Counted from the stretch's first letter, positions 1 to 12,526 are shown. The stretch is 64,000 nucleotides of DNA from Orbilia blumenaviensis (GCA_036872755.1 JAVHNS010000005.1:2604001-2668000), one strand, 5' to 3'. A program made the numbers and translations. The notes: a model not told the origin generated them from the letters alone.

Positions 1-136
1 AAACATCAACTATGATATTATGAGCGAGAAATTGATTGTTTAGATTTTGGCCATTGAACTATAGGTATCTATGTACTACTAAGCCTGTTTGTTCTTAGAG
101 CCCAGCCGTTTGCATACCCCGACCAGACGGATCGGC

Positions 137-280
137 GTGTCCTATGGTGTCCTATGGTGTGTTCTATGGTGTGTCCTATGGTGTGTCCTATGGTGTGTCC
201 TATTATGCATGGTGTCTTATGGTGTTTGTTTTATAGCGTTTGTCTTATGGTTATAATGTTTTATATAGTGTTCTATGGTT
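137..280 (+). repeat. Minisatellite, about 12-14 bp unit
   Basis: About ten head-to-tail variants of a GTGTCCTATG-type unit, decaying towards the right (TCTTATGG, TTTTATAG, TTCTATGG). A transition-mutated sister array lies at 3972-4076, and both are followed by the same flank. Confidence 0.8.
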
Positions 281-1794
281 TCGAAGCCAACCGAACAGTA
301 TTTGAACAGTAATCGCCATCGCTAGTTATAGTTACAGTTTCTGAAAGTTCACAATTTTGAAATTATTGTATTAAGACTGGATAGTTTGAATAGTATACAT
401 GAATGGATAGGGATATTAAGTTTGGGCAGTGGAGAGGTTGGAAATGGTGTGAATATAATTGAAAATGTATTATAAATCCACCCAAATCCAAATATAATAT
501 TAAATATAATTTGTGGTACATTTTATATTTTAAGGTGTAATTATTTTTATTTTAAAACTATTTTGAAGCCATTTTGAAGCTATCCCGAAGCTATTTTGAA
601 AGATGATAGCTAATAACCCTACCATCAAGGCTACTTTGGAAGTAATTTTGAAGTATATAATATTCTAACATACATTTTGGTAAAATTGTAATATTAAGTT
701 GAATTTTTTTGATAAAATTCTTAGTTAAACAATGGTGATGTTGTTTGATATTTATTCAATAATAATGTCAAAAATATTATCAATATTATCATACCTCCAC
801 CACAACCCATCCATATTCAATGAAGTTGAAATTATTCCATAAAACCATTTAGCATTGAAATTGATATTTAATAAGATGATGTAGTAAAAAAAAAAAGATT
901 TATTGAAGTCATAAATATTATTGGTGATATTTACATTTTATTATTGAAGTAAGTGTTTGTTTGGGATGTAATTATTGATACATTACCCCCAACAATATTA
1001 TTATCATTATTATTAATATTATTATTATTATTATTAATACTAATACTATTATTAATACTAATACTCCTGCCATGGTTAAGTTTTTGTTCAAATATTAGTG
1101 ATAGCAGTAGTATTTACCAGGTTGGTGATAGTAAAAGTAATTATTTTGTAAAAGCATGTGCATATGCTTTGAATATACCGTTGCAGTTGTGTAACACTTG
1201 ATGTAAATAGAGGGAGTACTTAAACTTAACAAAACATTGCAGGGATAGACGTAAACGAATTGAAGCATACATATTACATACCATATTAAGACTTCAAATT
1301 ACACATCAAAAAAAACAAAAACCCAACCAGACAAAATCCCTTACTTATTACTAAGTTGATGATTTTTAAACTATCAAAAACTCTTAAACCAAATTTAATT
1401 AATTATTAATAATTTATAAATACAATTTCAATTCAAAAACTAAATATTACAACATTACATGGTAAAATTCAATTAATTATAAATTTAAACTAATTAAAAA
1501 CCGATAGCAACATACTACTTAATTAACTATTACTAAAATATGTAAGTATATGTACAGTACATATTTACAATTCTTATTATAATTAATATCTCAAACCTCT
1601 AGATGTTTTCGGGATTGTGTGTGCATAAACAATTTTCTAACCTATTATACTTACTACTTTAATACTTAGGATTGGGTTTACAGGTTATACTTAATTTTCT
1701 AATATTAATAATTTTATAAAATAAAATCTACTTTAAAAAATTTATGTTTAGTTTATACCTTAATCACACCCCATATTCATAGTAATTTTTACAT

Positions 1795-2010
1795 ATTTTT
1801 ATTATACCAACCCCATAAATCCTCCAAATTATTTTTTAATATAAATTAGTTTAATTAAAACCACCATCCTTAATACAGTCAATCACTCTTTAATTATTAT
1901 ATTAATATATTCAAGCCACATCATAACCAACTAATATATAGTATATTAGTTAAATAAACCTAAAAAACTTGGTATACAATTTAATACCATATACAACCTT
2001 TCAATTCACA
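1795..2010 (+). repeat. Mutated copy of the dispersed LTR-like element
   Basis: The core (ATAACCAACTAATATATAG, then TTAAATAAACCT and a CAATTCACA-like end) aligns by transitions with the better-preserved copies at 30649-30926 and 51450-51703. The left edge is approximate. Confidence 0.55.
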
Positions 2011-2879
2011 TCTACCACCATACATCCACCCAACTACTAATTCATTAGCCAAAATCTAAATCACATTACACTCAACCCGGACCGGAAATTGACTACTCTC
2101 CAAATAAATTAACTACCCACCTATACACTAACTACTAACCTATGAACCAACTTAACCATTCAAAACAAATAATCTTATTTTTATAGTTCATCTATCTATA
2201 TACATATACTACTAAACCCTATAACTAATCCCTCAACTGTTTGTTATCAAAACTATTCCAAAAACAATCCTAACAAATACATAACATCCTAATAAAATTA
2301 TAACACCAAACCACATTTTTTTAATAAAAATAATAATATTACTTAGTATTTGTCCAGTAGTGATAATATTGTTTGGTGTTTCAGCAGTAATGTTGGAAAT
2401 ATTGTCAACCCTCCCACCAAATCCAATAAAACCCATAAAACCAATGAAATAATATAACACAAAAAGATTTATTGAAACCACAAATATCACTAATAATATA
2501 TACCTATATATACACACTTTACTGTTGAAGTAAACATTTATTTGAGATGTAATTATTACCCCACCACCAATATTATCATTACCACCACCAATACTAATAT
2601 TATTACTAATACTAGTACCACCTATTTTAACCTCTTACAAAATTTTAAAAAAATTTAAAAAACGTTTATTAAAACAATTAAACATAAAAATCGAAAAAAG
2701 TAGATTAAACATATCACTATTAACAACTCCAAACAAATCCAATACTATAATTATCACTAAATATATTAAAAATAAAAAATATTCTTAATTATTATTTTTA
2801 TTATACTTATATTAAATAAATTTTACACACCATTTTCACCCCAAACCCCACCCAAAAACCTTCAATAACCAATACATAA

Positions 2880-3080
2880 ATATTACCACCCATTATTACC
2901 CCTAAATTATTACCTCAAATACTTTCATTTTCATATAAATTAATTTTTAATCTAAATTATTTTTTTTAATATACAACAAATCATTCATTAATTACAGACA
3001 ATCCCCATATCATAACCGACCCTATTCAATATAGCAGTCAAATAAACCTTAAAAATAGTTAGAAAAATTTGATGCTATAA
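2880..3080 (+). repeat. Mutated copy of the dispersed LTR-like element
   Basis: Contains CATAACCGACCCTATTCAAT followed by an AGCAGTCAAATAAACCTT stretch, matching the TAGCCGACCCTATTCGGT core of the copy at 29242-29494 apart from transitions. Edges are approximate. Confidence 0.6.
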
Positions 3081-3971
3081 CCAACTTTTGATTTATAAAC
3101 TTCATTACAATAAAACTTGGAGCCAAGAATGGCTCATATCAAATATCACCCACTGTGGTAATTACAAATAAACAAACCAATACTAATACAACCACCACAA
3201 CTAAATTTTAGTTTAAATACTAATAATAATTATAACATTTATACAATTAATAATAACAATAACAATTATTTAACAAAAACATATTCTACAAATATACTGC
3301 TATAATATAATAAACATACTAATACTTAAACTTGGTAAAATATTACAAAAATAAAAATAAATGAACCAAAGCATTACATGCACCATACAAAAACTTCAAT
3401 AACAACAGGTTATACATCAAAAAAAATAAAGGTTTGATTGGGCTAAATCCTTTATTTATTATTAGATTGATAATTCTTAAATTACTTAAAAGTTTTTGAA
3501 TTGGATTTAACAAATATCAATAACTTATAAATGCAATCTTAATTCAGAAGCTAAAACTAGGTGTTGCGAAGTTGACAATAATAAGCTACTCACTACCAAA
3601 GTACATATAAGTACACATAATCCTCACAATAACTAAAGTTTTTAAATTTCTCTAAAACTATATATATATAAAAACTATATACATATAAATAATTTACTAA
3701 TCTATATAATACTTACTACTTTAATACCTACACATAAAATTAAATCTAATTGTTATACAAAACATACTAACTTGTACCAACACTAACCAACCGTAAAATA
3801 TTCATCTTACTAAGCTTTTGCACATTATTTTATTATAATATTTTAAACTAAAATACTTAAATTAATTACCTCACATAATCATTTTTCTTTCATCCTCAAT
3901 ACCTAATTTTACAACACTAATAATTATTACAAATGATTTTATGATGTTTATTTATTAACCGACAAAAAGAT

Positions 3972-4076
3972 TATATATCCTATAATATATCCTATTATAT
4001 ATAATATATCCTATTATATATAATATATCCTATAATATTTATCCTATAATATTTTATAATATATCATATAATCAAC
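3972..4076 (+). repeat. Mutated minisatellite (sister of 137-280)
   Basis: Repeats of TATATCCTATAAT type. The flank from 4087 on matches the flank of the array at 137-280 by transitions, so the two arrays are the ends of a duplication with an offset of about 3.8 kb. Confidence 0.7.
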
Positions 4077-4499
4077 ATCCTATTATTATTTCAAAACCAA
4101 CTAAACAATATTTAAACAATAATCACCATTTTTTGTTATAATCACAACTTTCAAAAATTTATAATTTTAAAACTACCATCTTAAAACCAAACAGCCTGAA
4201 TAGTACAAACAGATAACCTAAACAACATAAACAAACAAAAATACCAAAACTAAATAATATAAATGTATAAATAAAAAACAAACCATAAAACTAACAAACC
4301 ATTATTTCAATATCAATTACACCAACATTTTTATATTTACAAAATAAAACGTTTAACTTCAAAATTTCAAACCTAGCAATGCATCCTCAATCATTCTGAA
4401 ACCATTTTAAAACCTTTTGGTGAAGTTGTGTTCATATTTCCAATCTCTGATAAAATTTAGCGGTGAGTGAGGCTAAAAATACTGTGAATTTACCGATTC

Positions 4500-5420
4500 C
4501 TAACCACAGTCTATAAACCATTCCCGCTTTATTATTTTACTATTATTACCCCTCCACCACGCATCACTACAGCTTTGTTAGTTATAATATATGTTGTAAT
4601 TATTATTAACTATCCAAGTAGATAAATACTATACTCATGTTTTTAATTTTTGATAAAATTTAACAATAAAACTGGAGATGCTACAAATATTATTAATCCC
4701 CAATTACCAATTAGATTTGAAATTCTTAATAAAATTAAAAATATATCATAAATATCAGAAATATTACTTCATTAAAACTAACTTAACTTATAATTCTTAC
4801 AAAACAAATATAAACAAAAAAAAAAAAAAAAAAAAAAAAAAACCGATTTATTATAATAAACGTATACCCTAAAATATAACAATAACCACACTATTTCACC
4901 ATCCCTATATAACCACCACCACAACTATAACAACTATAATATACATTATAACTATTACTACCTAGTTAATAACTACCTAAATAAATGTTATATTCATACC
5001 TCCAATCTCTAATAAAATTTAACAAATATAACACTATAACTAACCTTTGATTATAACCCACCAATTATCTCCAAAACTCTCAATACAACTAAAAATATAA
5101 AACAAAATATTCCACTCCATTCAAGCTAATTTACAAAACCATTTAAACTCAAATATAATTTAAACATATTTCAATAATTAAAACTAAATTATAAAACCAA
5201 ACATAACCAAAAAAACAATCTACCAAAATCACAAATATAATTTACAGTACATTTAACAGCCAAAATACACATACATTTATCCTAAAATAAAACCATTCCC
5301 ACCTCCTTATTATTTTATTATTACCAATTACTCCATAGATCCACCACCACTATTATAACTACAATAACCACTAATTATGTATTATAAATATTATTAAATA
5401 AATAAATACTACTACTGTAA
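4500..5420 (+). repeat. Degenerate tandem repeat, period about 385 bp
   Basis: Three diverged units start near 4515, 4900 and 5290. Each has a CCACCAC-rich start, a run like ATATATTATAACTATTA, and a TAAATAAATACTATA-like segment; the first two units then also carry an AATCTCTAATAAAATTTAACA-like or TTTTTGATAAAATTTAACA-like segment. Period and edges were estimated by eye. Confidence 0.5.
4816..4842 (+). repeat. Poly(A) run of 27
   Basis: Uninterrupted run of A inside the AT-rich block. It may mark the tail of an old retroposed insert, but no coding remnant was recognised next to it. Confidence 0.9.
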
Positions 5421-5489
5421 TACTTGGATATCAGTTTTCCGCCTACCTGCTTGTTGCTATTACTCACTAAATAAATACATATTCAAACC

Positions 5490-5690
5490 ACCAGCACCCC
5501 ATAAACACTCCAAATATACTCATTCATTATTGATTAATTTAATTTTAAACATTAATACATTACTCCTTATACAACTAATAAAAACCATTCCTTTAATTTT
5601 TTCATTCATATACCATTATAACTAACTATTATTTAATATAATAACTAAATAACCTTAAAATCATTAATATACAAAACAATAAAATCCCTA
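5490..5690 (+). repeat. Mutated copy of the dispersed LTR-like element
   Basis: ATACCATTATAACTAACTAT followed by an AATATAATAACTAAATAACCTT stretch follows the order of the core motifs in the intact copies. Strongly mutated; edges approximate. Confidence 0.45.
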
Positions 5691-6351
5691 TCAAAAACCT
5701 TATCCAAATTCAATAATATTTACATTAAAAATAATTTGTATATTATAGGAAATTATTATTTGGAAACTGGAATTGTACCAAAAAAAATAATACCAACTAG
5801 TTAAAAAACATTTTGAAAACATACATCAATATACAATTCAAAATTTTTTGTATGAGAGTTGATGTTGTATATTTGCTGGATTGCTTAAAAGAATCTTATA
5901 TAATCTTCCCCATACAAATCCCTCACCTGCAAAATCATTCTATTTTTTTTGTTTTGGAACAGAACAGTTAGGCATATACACACATACACCCAATACCCCC
6001 AATATAAAAAATTGCAGGTATTTTTGATTTATTTACAAAACATTAATCAATTTTTTTATTTGTAGCAGCAGATATGGATTTTATTGTATTCAAACCAACT
6101 ATATGCACATACGTACATACATCTACATATACATATCAAACTAACATCCAAAGTGCAAAAAAAGATGGTCTGATTAAACCAAATCCTTTACTTTACATAT
6201 ATAATCAAGTTGATACTACCAAAATTTTAAGATAATATATTAACTGAATTAAATCCTACAAAACAGCCGAATAAAAATATTAAATATTAGATCATATTAC
6301 TTCAGCCATTCAAAATAATATTTATTTTTAATATAAAAACTATATAAACAA

Positions 6352-6610
6352 AAATTTCGTATTCCGGATCTAAACTGTGTACAAACTCTCAAGGTCACCT
6401 AGCCCATATACCAAATATAAGCGGGCTACGACTAGTTTGAACAATAAGTTAAAGAGTGACTATATGGTATTAAGGATAGCATCTAAAACCAACTAACTAA
6501 TTAAGAATCGAGAGTCTTTGGGGTGGGTATGGGTGGCTAATGATTTTGGCAGAATACAAATATGCAAGATTTTACCGGGAACGATGGGGAGTATTTGGAA
6601 CTAAAACTTT
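6352..6610 (-). repeat. Dispersed LTR-like element, inverted copy
   Basis: CTCTCAAGGTCACCTAGCCC and GCGGGCTACGACTAG match, in reverse complement, the core of the copy at 51450-51703. The far end (GATGGGGAGTATTTGGA) matches the far end of the copy at 27036-27318. It ends about 110 bp from the stop codon of the recombinase-helicase gene, at the edge between the AT-rich block and the gene cluster. Confidence 0.7.
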
Positions 6611-6721
6611 TCAATTAAACCCAGAAAAGAACAGGCAGTGGCAACGCTCAAGCTTGCAAAAGAACAATAAAATAAACAAAAGCACCAGACCAGAACGATC
6701 TCAGGATCCTGTTGGACCCAG

Positions 6722-9700
6722 CTAAACCTGCAAGTAATTAAGCTCCTCCAACGTTTGCCAGATCTTCCAGGCGTTGGAGTATGCCTTTCCTTCTGAAAAC
6801 TCAATCTCAGCCAACCACCTAGTATATAGGGGCCATTCGTGTAGACGGAGACCTCGGAGGCCCAATTCACCGAACACACGAAAACGGATATCTGGGTCGG
6901 TGTGAACTGCAGAGTAGATAGCTTCGCAGACCTCATAGCACTGGCAGCCGGTGTCTTGGGATGATATTACAATACAGACACGCTTGGGGAGGCCACATTT
7001 GGTACAAACAGCATCAACCCAGGTTGTTGGCTCTTTTGGTGGGGTGTACATGGGGCAGTCGGCCAGAGAGTGGCCACGGGAAGACTCCAGTGTAAATCGA
7101 CAGTAAGCACAGTCAGCCATTGCAATCTGTATGAATTCGATGATAGCAGCGGCCTGGGTGTGACGGGCAGCGTTTCGACTGGTTCTGGGGAGGGTATCGG
7201 GGAGGATAGAGCGAGGCCGACTGACTACAGCGACTGCAGCCGCAACTGATTTGGGGTCCCTAAGGGTGCCGCAATTGTCACACAGGGCACCATTTCCGAG
7301 AACGCAATCAATAGCATTCTGGTTACCATCCATAAAACTGCTAAGCACCCAGCGACGGCAAGTGGTGGTGGTAAGATATAGATTGAGGGCTTTCTGGGAC
7401 TCCCGCCTCCATAGCTGTTTGTTATTATAGTTATCTTCCGCGTGAGGGGATGGCTTACGGCAAATAACTACATTAACGGCTGGAGAACCGTCCCGACCGG
7501 CTCTGGAGCTTTGCTGGACCAAATCTACGATGGTGTATGGGCAGCCCACGTGAATGACAGCAACCACGTGCTTTGCATCCACCCCCGGACCGAAGCATGT
7601 GGTGGCACACATGATACCACCCTTCCTATCCCAAGCAGCCATAGTCTCCGACCGCTCCTCGATCTCCATCGTGCCAATGTACAAGAATGCTGTGATTTTG
7701 GTTGGAATAGAAGGACCAGCAGCAGCAGCAGTAGCAGTAGTAGTAGCAGCAGTAGCGCCAGCACCAGCAGTAGCAGTAGCACCAGCAGCACGAAACCCAG
7801 AAAAAGCACCAGACCGAACACCAGACTTAGCACCAGATTTAGCACCAGCCCTAGCACCAGCCCTAGCACCAGCCTTAGCACCAGCCTTAGCAGAAGCAGT
7901 AGCAGGAGTAGCAGCAGCGCCAGCACCAATACTAGCACCGTGTAAGCTATCGCATAGGGTTTCGGCCTGGGATATGCTTCGGCAGAAGACCAGAATTTTA
8001 TTCTTCTGTGGCACCGATGTCATAGCCATTAAATGGCTGTACAGCTCCTTAATATAAGCTATAGATTCGATAACGACGTCCTCGGTGACTGGTTTCACTT
8101 CATACTGCATATTCAGAATGCTGGTGGTGCTGCGGATTTCGTGAAACGACCCCAAGTGAAAAAAATTACAGATTGGTGCTAGCATCAAGGGGGGGGTGGT
8201 GGCTGACATGCAAACCAGCTGCAGACCCATGTTGGTAAGCAGGGATAGCCTTGCGACATCTCGAAAGCCTTCGTCCAGGATCGGTTGGTGAATCTCATCA
8301 ATGATAATGCGATCAAGACGACGGTCCCGGTGTAGATCAAAGGCAGCATCTAGGAAGGCTGGAGAAGTGGCGGCTTCCGGGGTGGCTATCATAATGCCAG
8401 GTACTTTCTTTGAAATATGCCTGGGCTTGATCATCCTGTAGGTGGGCTCCCCCTCTTCATCCCGACCGCGATATTCCGAGGCCCAATAAGTAACGTAGAT
8501 ACCCATCGCTTTGGCGCGAGCAACCACGTCTTCACAGGTAGATATATACGGCTCCACGATAATCGAAATGCCGGTCCCAGCCTTGATAGCTAGTAGGGCA
8601 GCCGTAGTCTTCCCAGCAGCACAGGCTAGAGTAACCAAGAGAGGAGAGAGGCTCTTCTTGTAAATGGCTTCCGCCGCCTGGCCCTGTTCTGGTAGCTTCC
8701 AATTCGCACGGCCCAGCTTGCCGTCCGGACCCTTGGTGGCGTACTGCTCGAATAGAACAGCATGGAGCTCGCGCGGGAAAGGCTCTTTGATCGCAAAGTA
8801 GTTGCTGACAACAACCGAACTCCCAGTACCCTGGGCGGACGTTCCAGCGAAAGATGAAGCGGGGCTACCACCAAAACCAGACGGACCGGGGAGACCGGGA
8901 AGACCGGGAAGACCAAGGGGGAAAGCATCGCCTTGAACAGGGGCGCGAAAACGGGGGTCTACGGGGAGCAAGGCTCCGGGCTGAACAGCAGGCGGCAGTT
9001 GGTGAGTCTCTGGGTAGGCAGGCTCTCTAAATCTTGGCTGAACTACATATCGAAATCAAATGGTTAGCTGCGCCTGATATACTATCTAACTAATATTGTT
9101 TTTTATAAAATTTATAAATAAATAGCCGCTGCTACAAATTACGGCTGCAAACTGCATTGCTTGCAGGATTTACAAGCGCGAAAATCAGGTGCTACATATA
9201 TCAGCGGTACTGCAGTTGGGATTACACTTACCACCAATCTCAAAATATATTTTCGACGGCTCGACAACCCAGTCGGGCAGATTTGGGATGGCTCCGATAA
9301 AAAATTGGAACTGGCAGGTTGCCCTGCGGTAGATGTCCATGGTTATTTCGTCGATATCAGCGAATCGCTGACCTTCACCGATGCCGTAGACGCTGATATT
9401 GGTACGCCGCCCATGGCCAAACTGCTCCGCCAGCACGTTCTCTTCTTGCTCTACTTTTCTTTCAATCAGCTTACTCATCGGATCGACGTAAGCCCTGGTG
9501 ATACCGGCCATGATTTGACGATAATTCGAATGCTTGAGAGGGAAACCGATTGCTGCCTGCGCGTACGTAGCTAGAAAGTCACTGAGGACATTGGATTCCC
9601 ACGGTATGCCTTTGTGGTTGGCGAAGAGGTAGGAGGACAGCGCATAGGTGCCGTCTTTACTACGTAAGTAGTCGCAGAATGGATCTACCAGCAACATATA

Positions 9701-11883
9701 GACCAAGAAGAGCTGGGCTACATCGGGGGGTAGATATCGAGCGATTCCCTTGGAGAAACCAGTCATAGACTGGGTTTTGATGTAGACCGACAGAATGAGA
9801 ACATCACCGTCGACTACAAAAAAATTCCTCAAATTCGAGGCCGTGTTGAACTTGCGCAGGACCGAAAGCTCTGTACCCCTGGGGGGTTCACCACTCATCA
9901 ACCAAACAGCCACGGCTAGCCATCTACGCATGGTGGTATCGAGATCCATATAGTTCTTCGTGGCCAGCTGAGAGAGAACCGGAACGCCTCTGGGAAAAAA
10001 CATATTCCTAAGCCTGGGCTCTGAGGTGACCTTGTTCAAGAGATAGGTAGGCTGCCCCTGGGACTGCAAGGTCTTAGGATCACTGGCAAAGTAGTAGCCC
10101 CTGGAGGTGTCGGATGGGTCGTCGAACAGCTTGGAGATATCAATTGTTGGTATCTCCTCGTCGTCCTTCAGAAACAATAGTTCCCGCAGCTGCTTCTTCA
10201 TGAAGTCCGGCACCGTTTTTATGAAAGAGCGGTACTTGATAATGCAGAACAACTCTCCGTTGTACCAAATACCAGTACCGTCGTTCTTCCAGTGGAGCTT
10301 GGCGGGACCGGCGGAGTGCTGGGTAATAGCGGCGCTGTATGCATGCTGGGACAACCATTCGCTCATGGGATAACCCTTTCTTTCCTTGATAATGTCCAGG
10401 ATTGCATTCAGCTCGGAGCGCAAAGCATCGTTCGGGTCGGTGTCCGTGTTCAAGGCTTTCACCCAGCAGTACCTCAAGACGCAAAGCCTGGTAGAATAAG
10501 TCATGGCCGCAAAGAATCTTGTCGACAGCTCAGCTTTGCGCCAAGCCCCCCTCTTTTCATCCCAGCCCAGGGTAGCAAGGTAGTTGATGACCGGGTGCTC
10601 AAAACGGGACTCTGTGGTAACGGGAACCGGAGCGCGCATCAGCCCAATTATTACATCCAAGATCAACAGGCCCAAGTATTCGAGCTCCCCAGGACTAAAT
10701 CCGTCGGCGCCACTGACAGTACCACTACCCGCAAAAGATATTATATATTCAAGATTGTTCTCGATTTCGTCCGGAAACACCACGCCGGAGGCTGCATTCA
10801 ACTCTTCGTTCTCTGGGTCGAGCAAATTACACAGATAAACGACCATTCTCGTCATAATGGTGAAATAGTCGTCTAGGGTAGTAGCTACTAGCTTGGCACT
10901 GAAGGGTCGAGAGTCGTCGGCTTCGTTGGGGGAGCTGATTTTACAAAGAAATCCAACGCCAGTCTTTGGGATGTATTCCAGGCTGGAAGATAGCAGAGCT
11001 TTAGTGGCGGTATGAATGGTGGTGGTTAGACTGTCACGGCCCAGCTTGTTCAAGCGGCAGACTTTAGCGACGGTTTCATTAGAACCGCCGCAGAAATCTA
11101 GCCAACCGGTGCGCTCGAACCAAGGAACTGGTGTCTGGAGCTCGGAGGGGGTGTCGGTCAGGTTTGATCTAGTCTTGATCATGTCCAGCAGGAACTCGGC
11201 TTCTTGTCTCCCTTCAGCATCAGCCCCAGCATCAGCCCCAGGAGCACTGCCAGCAACAGCACCAGCAACAGCACCAACGGTACCAACTTCATGGACTCGA
11301 AAATACGTTTTGCGGCGGCCACCAAACAACAGCTGACAATCAACGGTATTATCGTCGACTAGCTTGCGGTGGGATCTTTGGCCGACAGGACGGGTGTCAT
11401 GGCTGCAGCGGCTCCTATGAGTGATAACAGAATCCTTTGTAGAGTAGACCAGCTGGCAGTAGTCGCATTGGTAACCAGTGCTGACCTTGAGGTCGGGGAT
11501 TCTGGCGATGTACCTCTTCTGGATCTTCCCCTGGAAAGCTACGATATCCATCTCCGGTGAAAGGTGGTCTTTCAAATCCGCGACAACAGAGCCGACGACG
11601 CGCTTAACATCGCCACGATCCTTGCCGTGGTTCGAAACCAGGTGGTTTACAAGGCTTTCCCATAGGACTAAGTACTGGCACTCTGTACAAATTGCGACTT
11701 TGATGGAGGACCTGACCCCCCCCGAGACCGTTTTCATGGTACGAATAGCGTACCGGAACCTATCGATGGGCTCGAACTGGGCCGTAACATCCTCAATCAC
11801 CTATTTATATCACATTAGTCCGTGCAAGTAGCTCTCCAGATTAAGGAAATAAAACCTACAACTGCGCTTAGTGGTTGCTCCAT
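6722..11883 (-). CDS. Tyrosine recombinase-RecQ-like helicase fusion (OrsD/telomere-linked helicase family)
   Basis: Model: exons 11883-11860, 11800-9232 and 9042-6722; about 1637 aa. The first exon (8 aa, GCCATGG start context) is inferred because the large ORF opens right after an in-frame TAG at an acceptor; its 59-bp intron has an ACTAAT branch site. The 189-bp second intron (G|GTAAGT ... TAG) joins both large ORFs in phase. Visible order: C2H2 fingers C46/C49/H61/H66 and C120/C123/H136/H142 followed by a YFRV stretch, as in OrsD/DUF3505 proteins; a recombinase-like core with R649 (PPRGTEL), K683, H765/R769 and H804-x8-Y813 (FGHGRRTNISVYGI), matching the XerD/Cre order; a helicase with P-loop AAGKT (K1009), DEIH 1113-1116, SAT 1144-1146, motif V 1342-1353 and SRAGRDG 1377-1383; RecQ zinc cysteines 1426/1444/1452/1455; a CCHC knuckle at 1509-1527; and a final Cys cluster from 1544. 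All key residues are present. Likely role: DNA cutting, joining and unwinding for an integrating element; not proven. Confidence 0.85.
7712..7939 (-). repeat. Low-complexity Ala/Gly/Lys/Thr insert in the helicase gene
   Basis: Trinucleotide-rich DNA (AGC/AGT, CCAGCA-type units) encodes about residues 1233-1308, including AKAGAKAGARAGARAGAKSG. It sits between helicase motif IV (ILVFCRS) and motif V, inside the second RecA lobe. The frame is kept, so it is probably translated as a flexible loop. Confidence 0.85.
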
Positions 11884-12354
11884 GGCGAAAATGGAATGCT
11901 AAGGGGCTGCGGCAGCAAAATCGAAGGTTCGAAGGGAATAAAATTCTCAACCAAGTGGCTGGCTAGCTAGCTGACTGGCTAACTGGATGGCTGGATGACT
12001 GGATAGATGGATTGGCTGGATGGCTGGTAGCTGCGTGTATCGTTTGCGATTGGCGGGGGGTGTCGATAGAGTGCAGATGGGCGCCGTTGGGATGGCTCTG
12101 GAAGGTATCAGTTGATGGACTTAGCGGTAGGGGGTGAATGGGTTACCTATGGGAATCTCTGATGATGAAGGATCAATCGAGTGTAATTGAGACGTGAATA
12201 GAGAGTTGATGGGTAGCCTCGTGATGATACAGTGGTTGGGGAGAAAACGGGGTGAATATGGAGTGCTGTCAGTGTAGTCTATTATATCTGATCAGCGATA
12301 TCTTCAACTTGTACACGGGTTAAGATGATTTCAAACCAGCTAAAATGGTACTTC

Positions 12355-12412
12355 GATGTTTGATAGGATGATGTTTGATAGGATGATGTTTGATAGGGTG
12401 ATGTTTGAATAG
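12355..12412 (+). repeat. 15-bp tandem repeat, about 3.7 copies
   Basis: GATGTTTGATAGGAT repeated with little divergence in the divergent promoter region. It may be an array of binding sites or simple slippage. Confidence 0.85.
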
Positions 12413-12505
12413 AGGGATTGATGGATGAATAGATGTTGAGGACTTTATTTGTGTCCGTAGACGGTTTAGGGCTAGGGCGCCTCTGCGGTTTGTGTTGTTG
12501 AATAG

Positions 12506-12526
12506 AAATGCAACAACGTTGCATTT
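12506..12526. promoter_or_regulatory. Perfect 9-bp inverted repeat
   Basis: AAATGCAAC, spacer AAC, then GTTGCATTT. The dyad is AT-flanked and upstream of the paralogue. It could bind a dimeric regulator or one of the zinc-finger/recombinase proteins encoded beside it; nothing in the sequence decides. Confidence 0.5.

Larger units (their letters stand above)
1..6350. repeat. AT-rich, hypermutated repeat block (left flank)
   Basis: From about 1.2 to 5.8 kb the + strand is strongly depleted in G while C remains, as expected if C-to-T changes hit the minus strand. Remaining G is often in CpG. No credible gene is left. The block contains its own duplications: 282-410 resembles 4090-4210; 895-1045 resembles 2465-2620; about 1290-1380 resembles 3400-3490 and 6140-6230. 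Mutated copies of the dispersed LTR-like element also lie here. Duplication plus transition-only decay fits RIP or a related process. The few short ORFs are by-products of low complexity. Confidence 0.85.

Noticed and set aside
2233..2517. 94-codon hydrophobic ORF in the left AT-rich block
   Set aside because: Ile/Val/Phe-rich translation of G-depleted DNA; its DNA is part of a duplicated non-coding repeat (compare 895-1045).
7442..8057. Long + strand ORFs opposite the helicase
   Set aside because: They are antisense shadows of the Ala/Gly-coding repeat; the minus frame carries all helicase motifs.
9185..11800. Two separate genes (OrsD-like protein and helicase) instead of one fusion
   Set aside because: The donor at 9231 and acceptor at 9043 join in phase, the helicase ORF has no ATG start near its beginning, and the mutated copy reads both parts in one frame. 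It remains possible as an alternative transcript.
9161..11831. Several + strand ORFs of 60-190 codons opposite the recombinase part
   Set aside because: No domain, poor composition, and fully overlapped by the conserved minus-strand frame.
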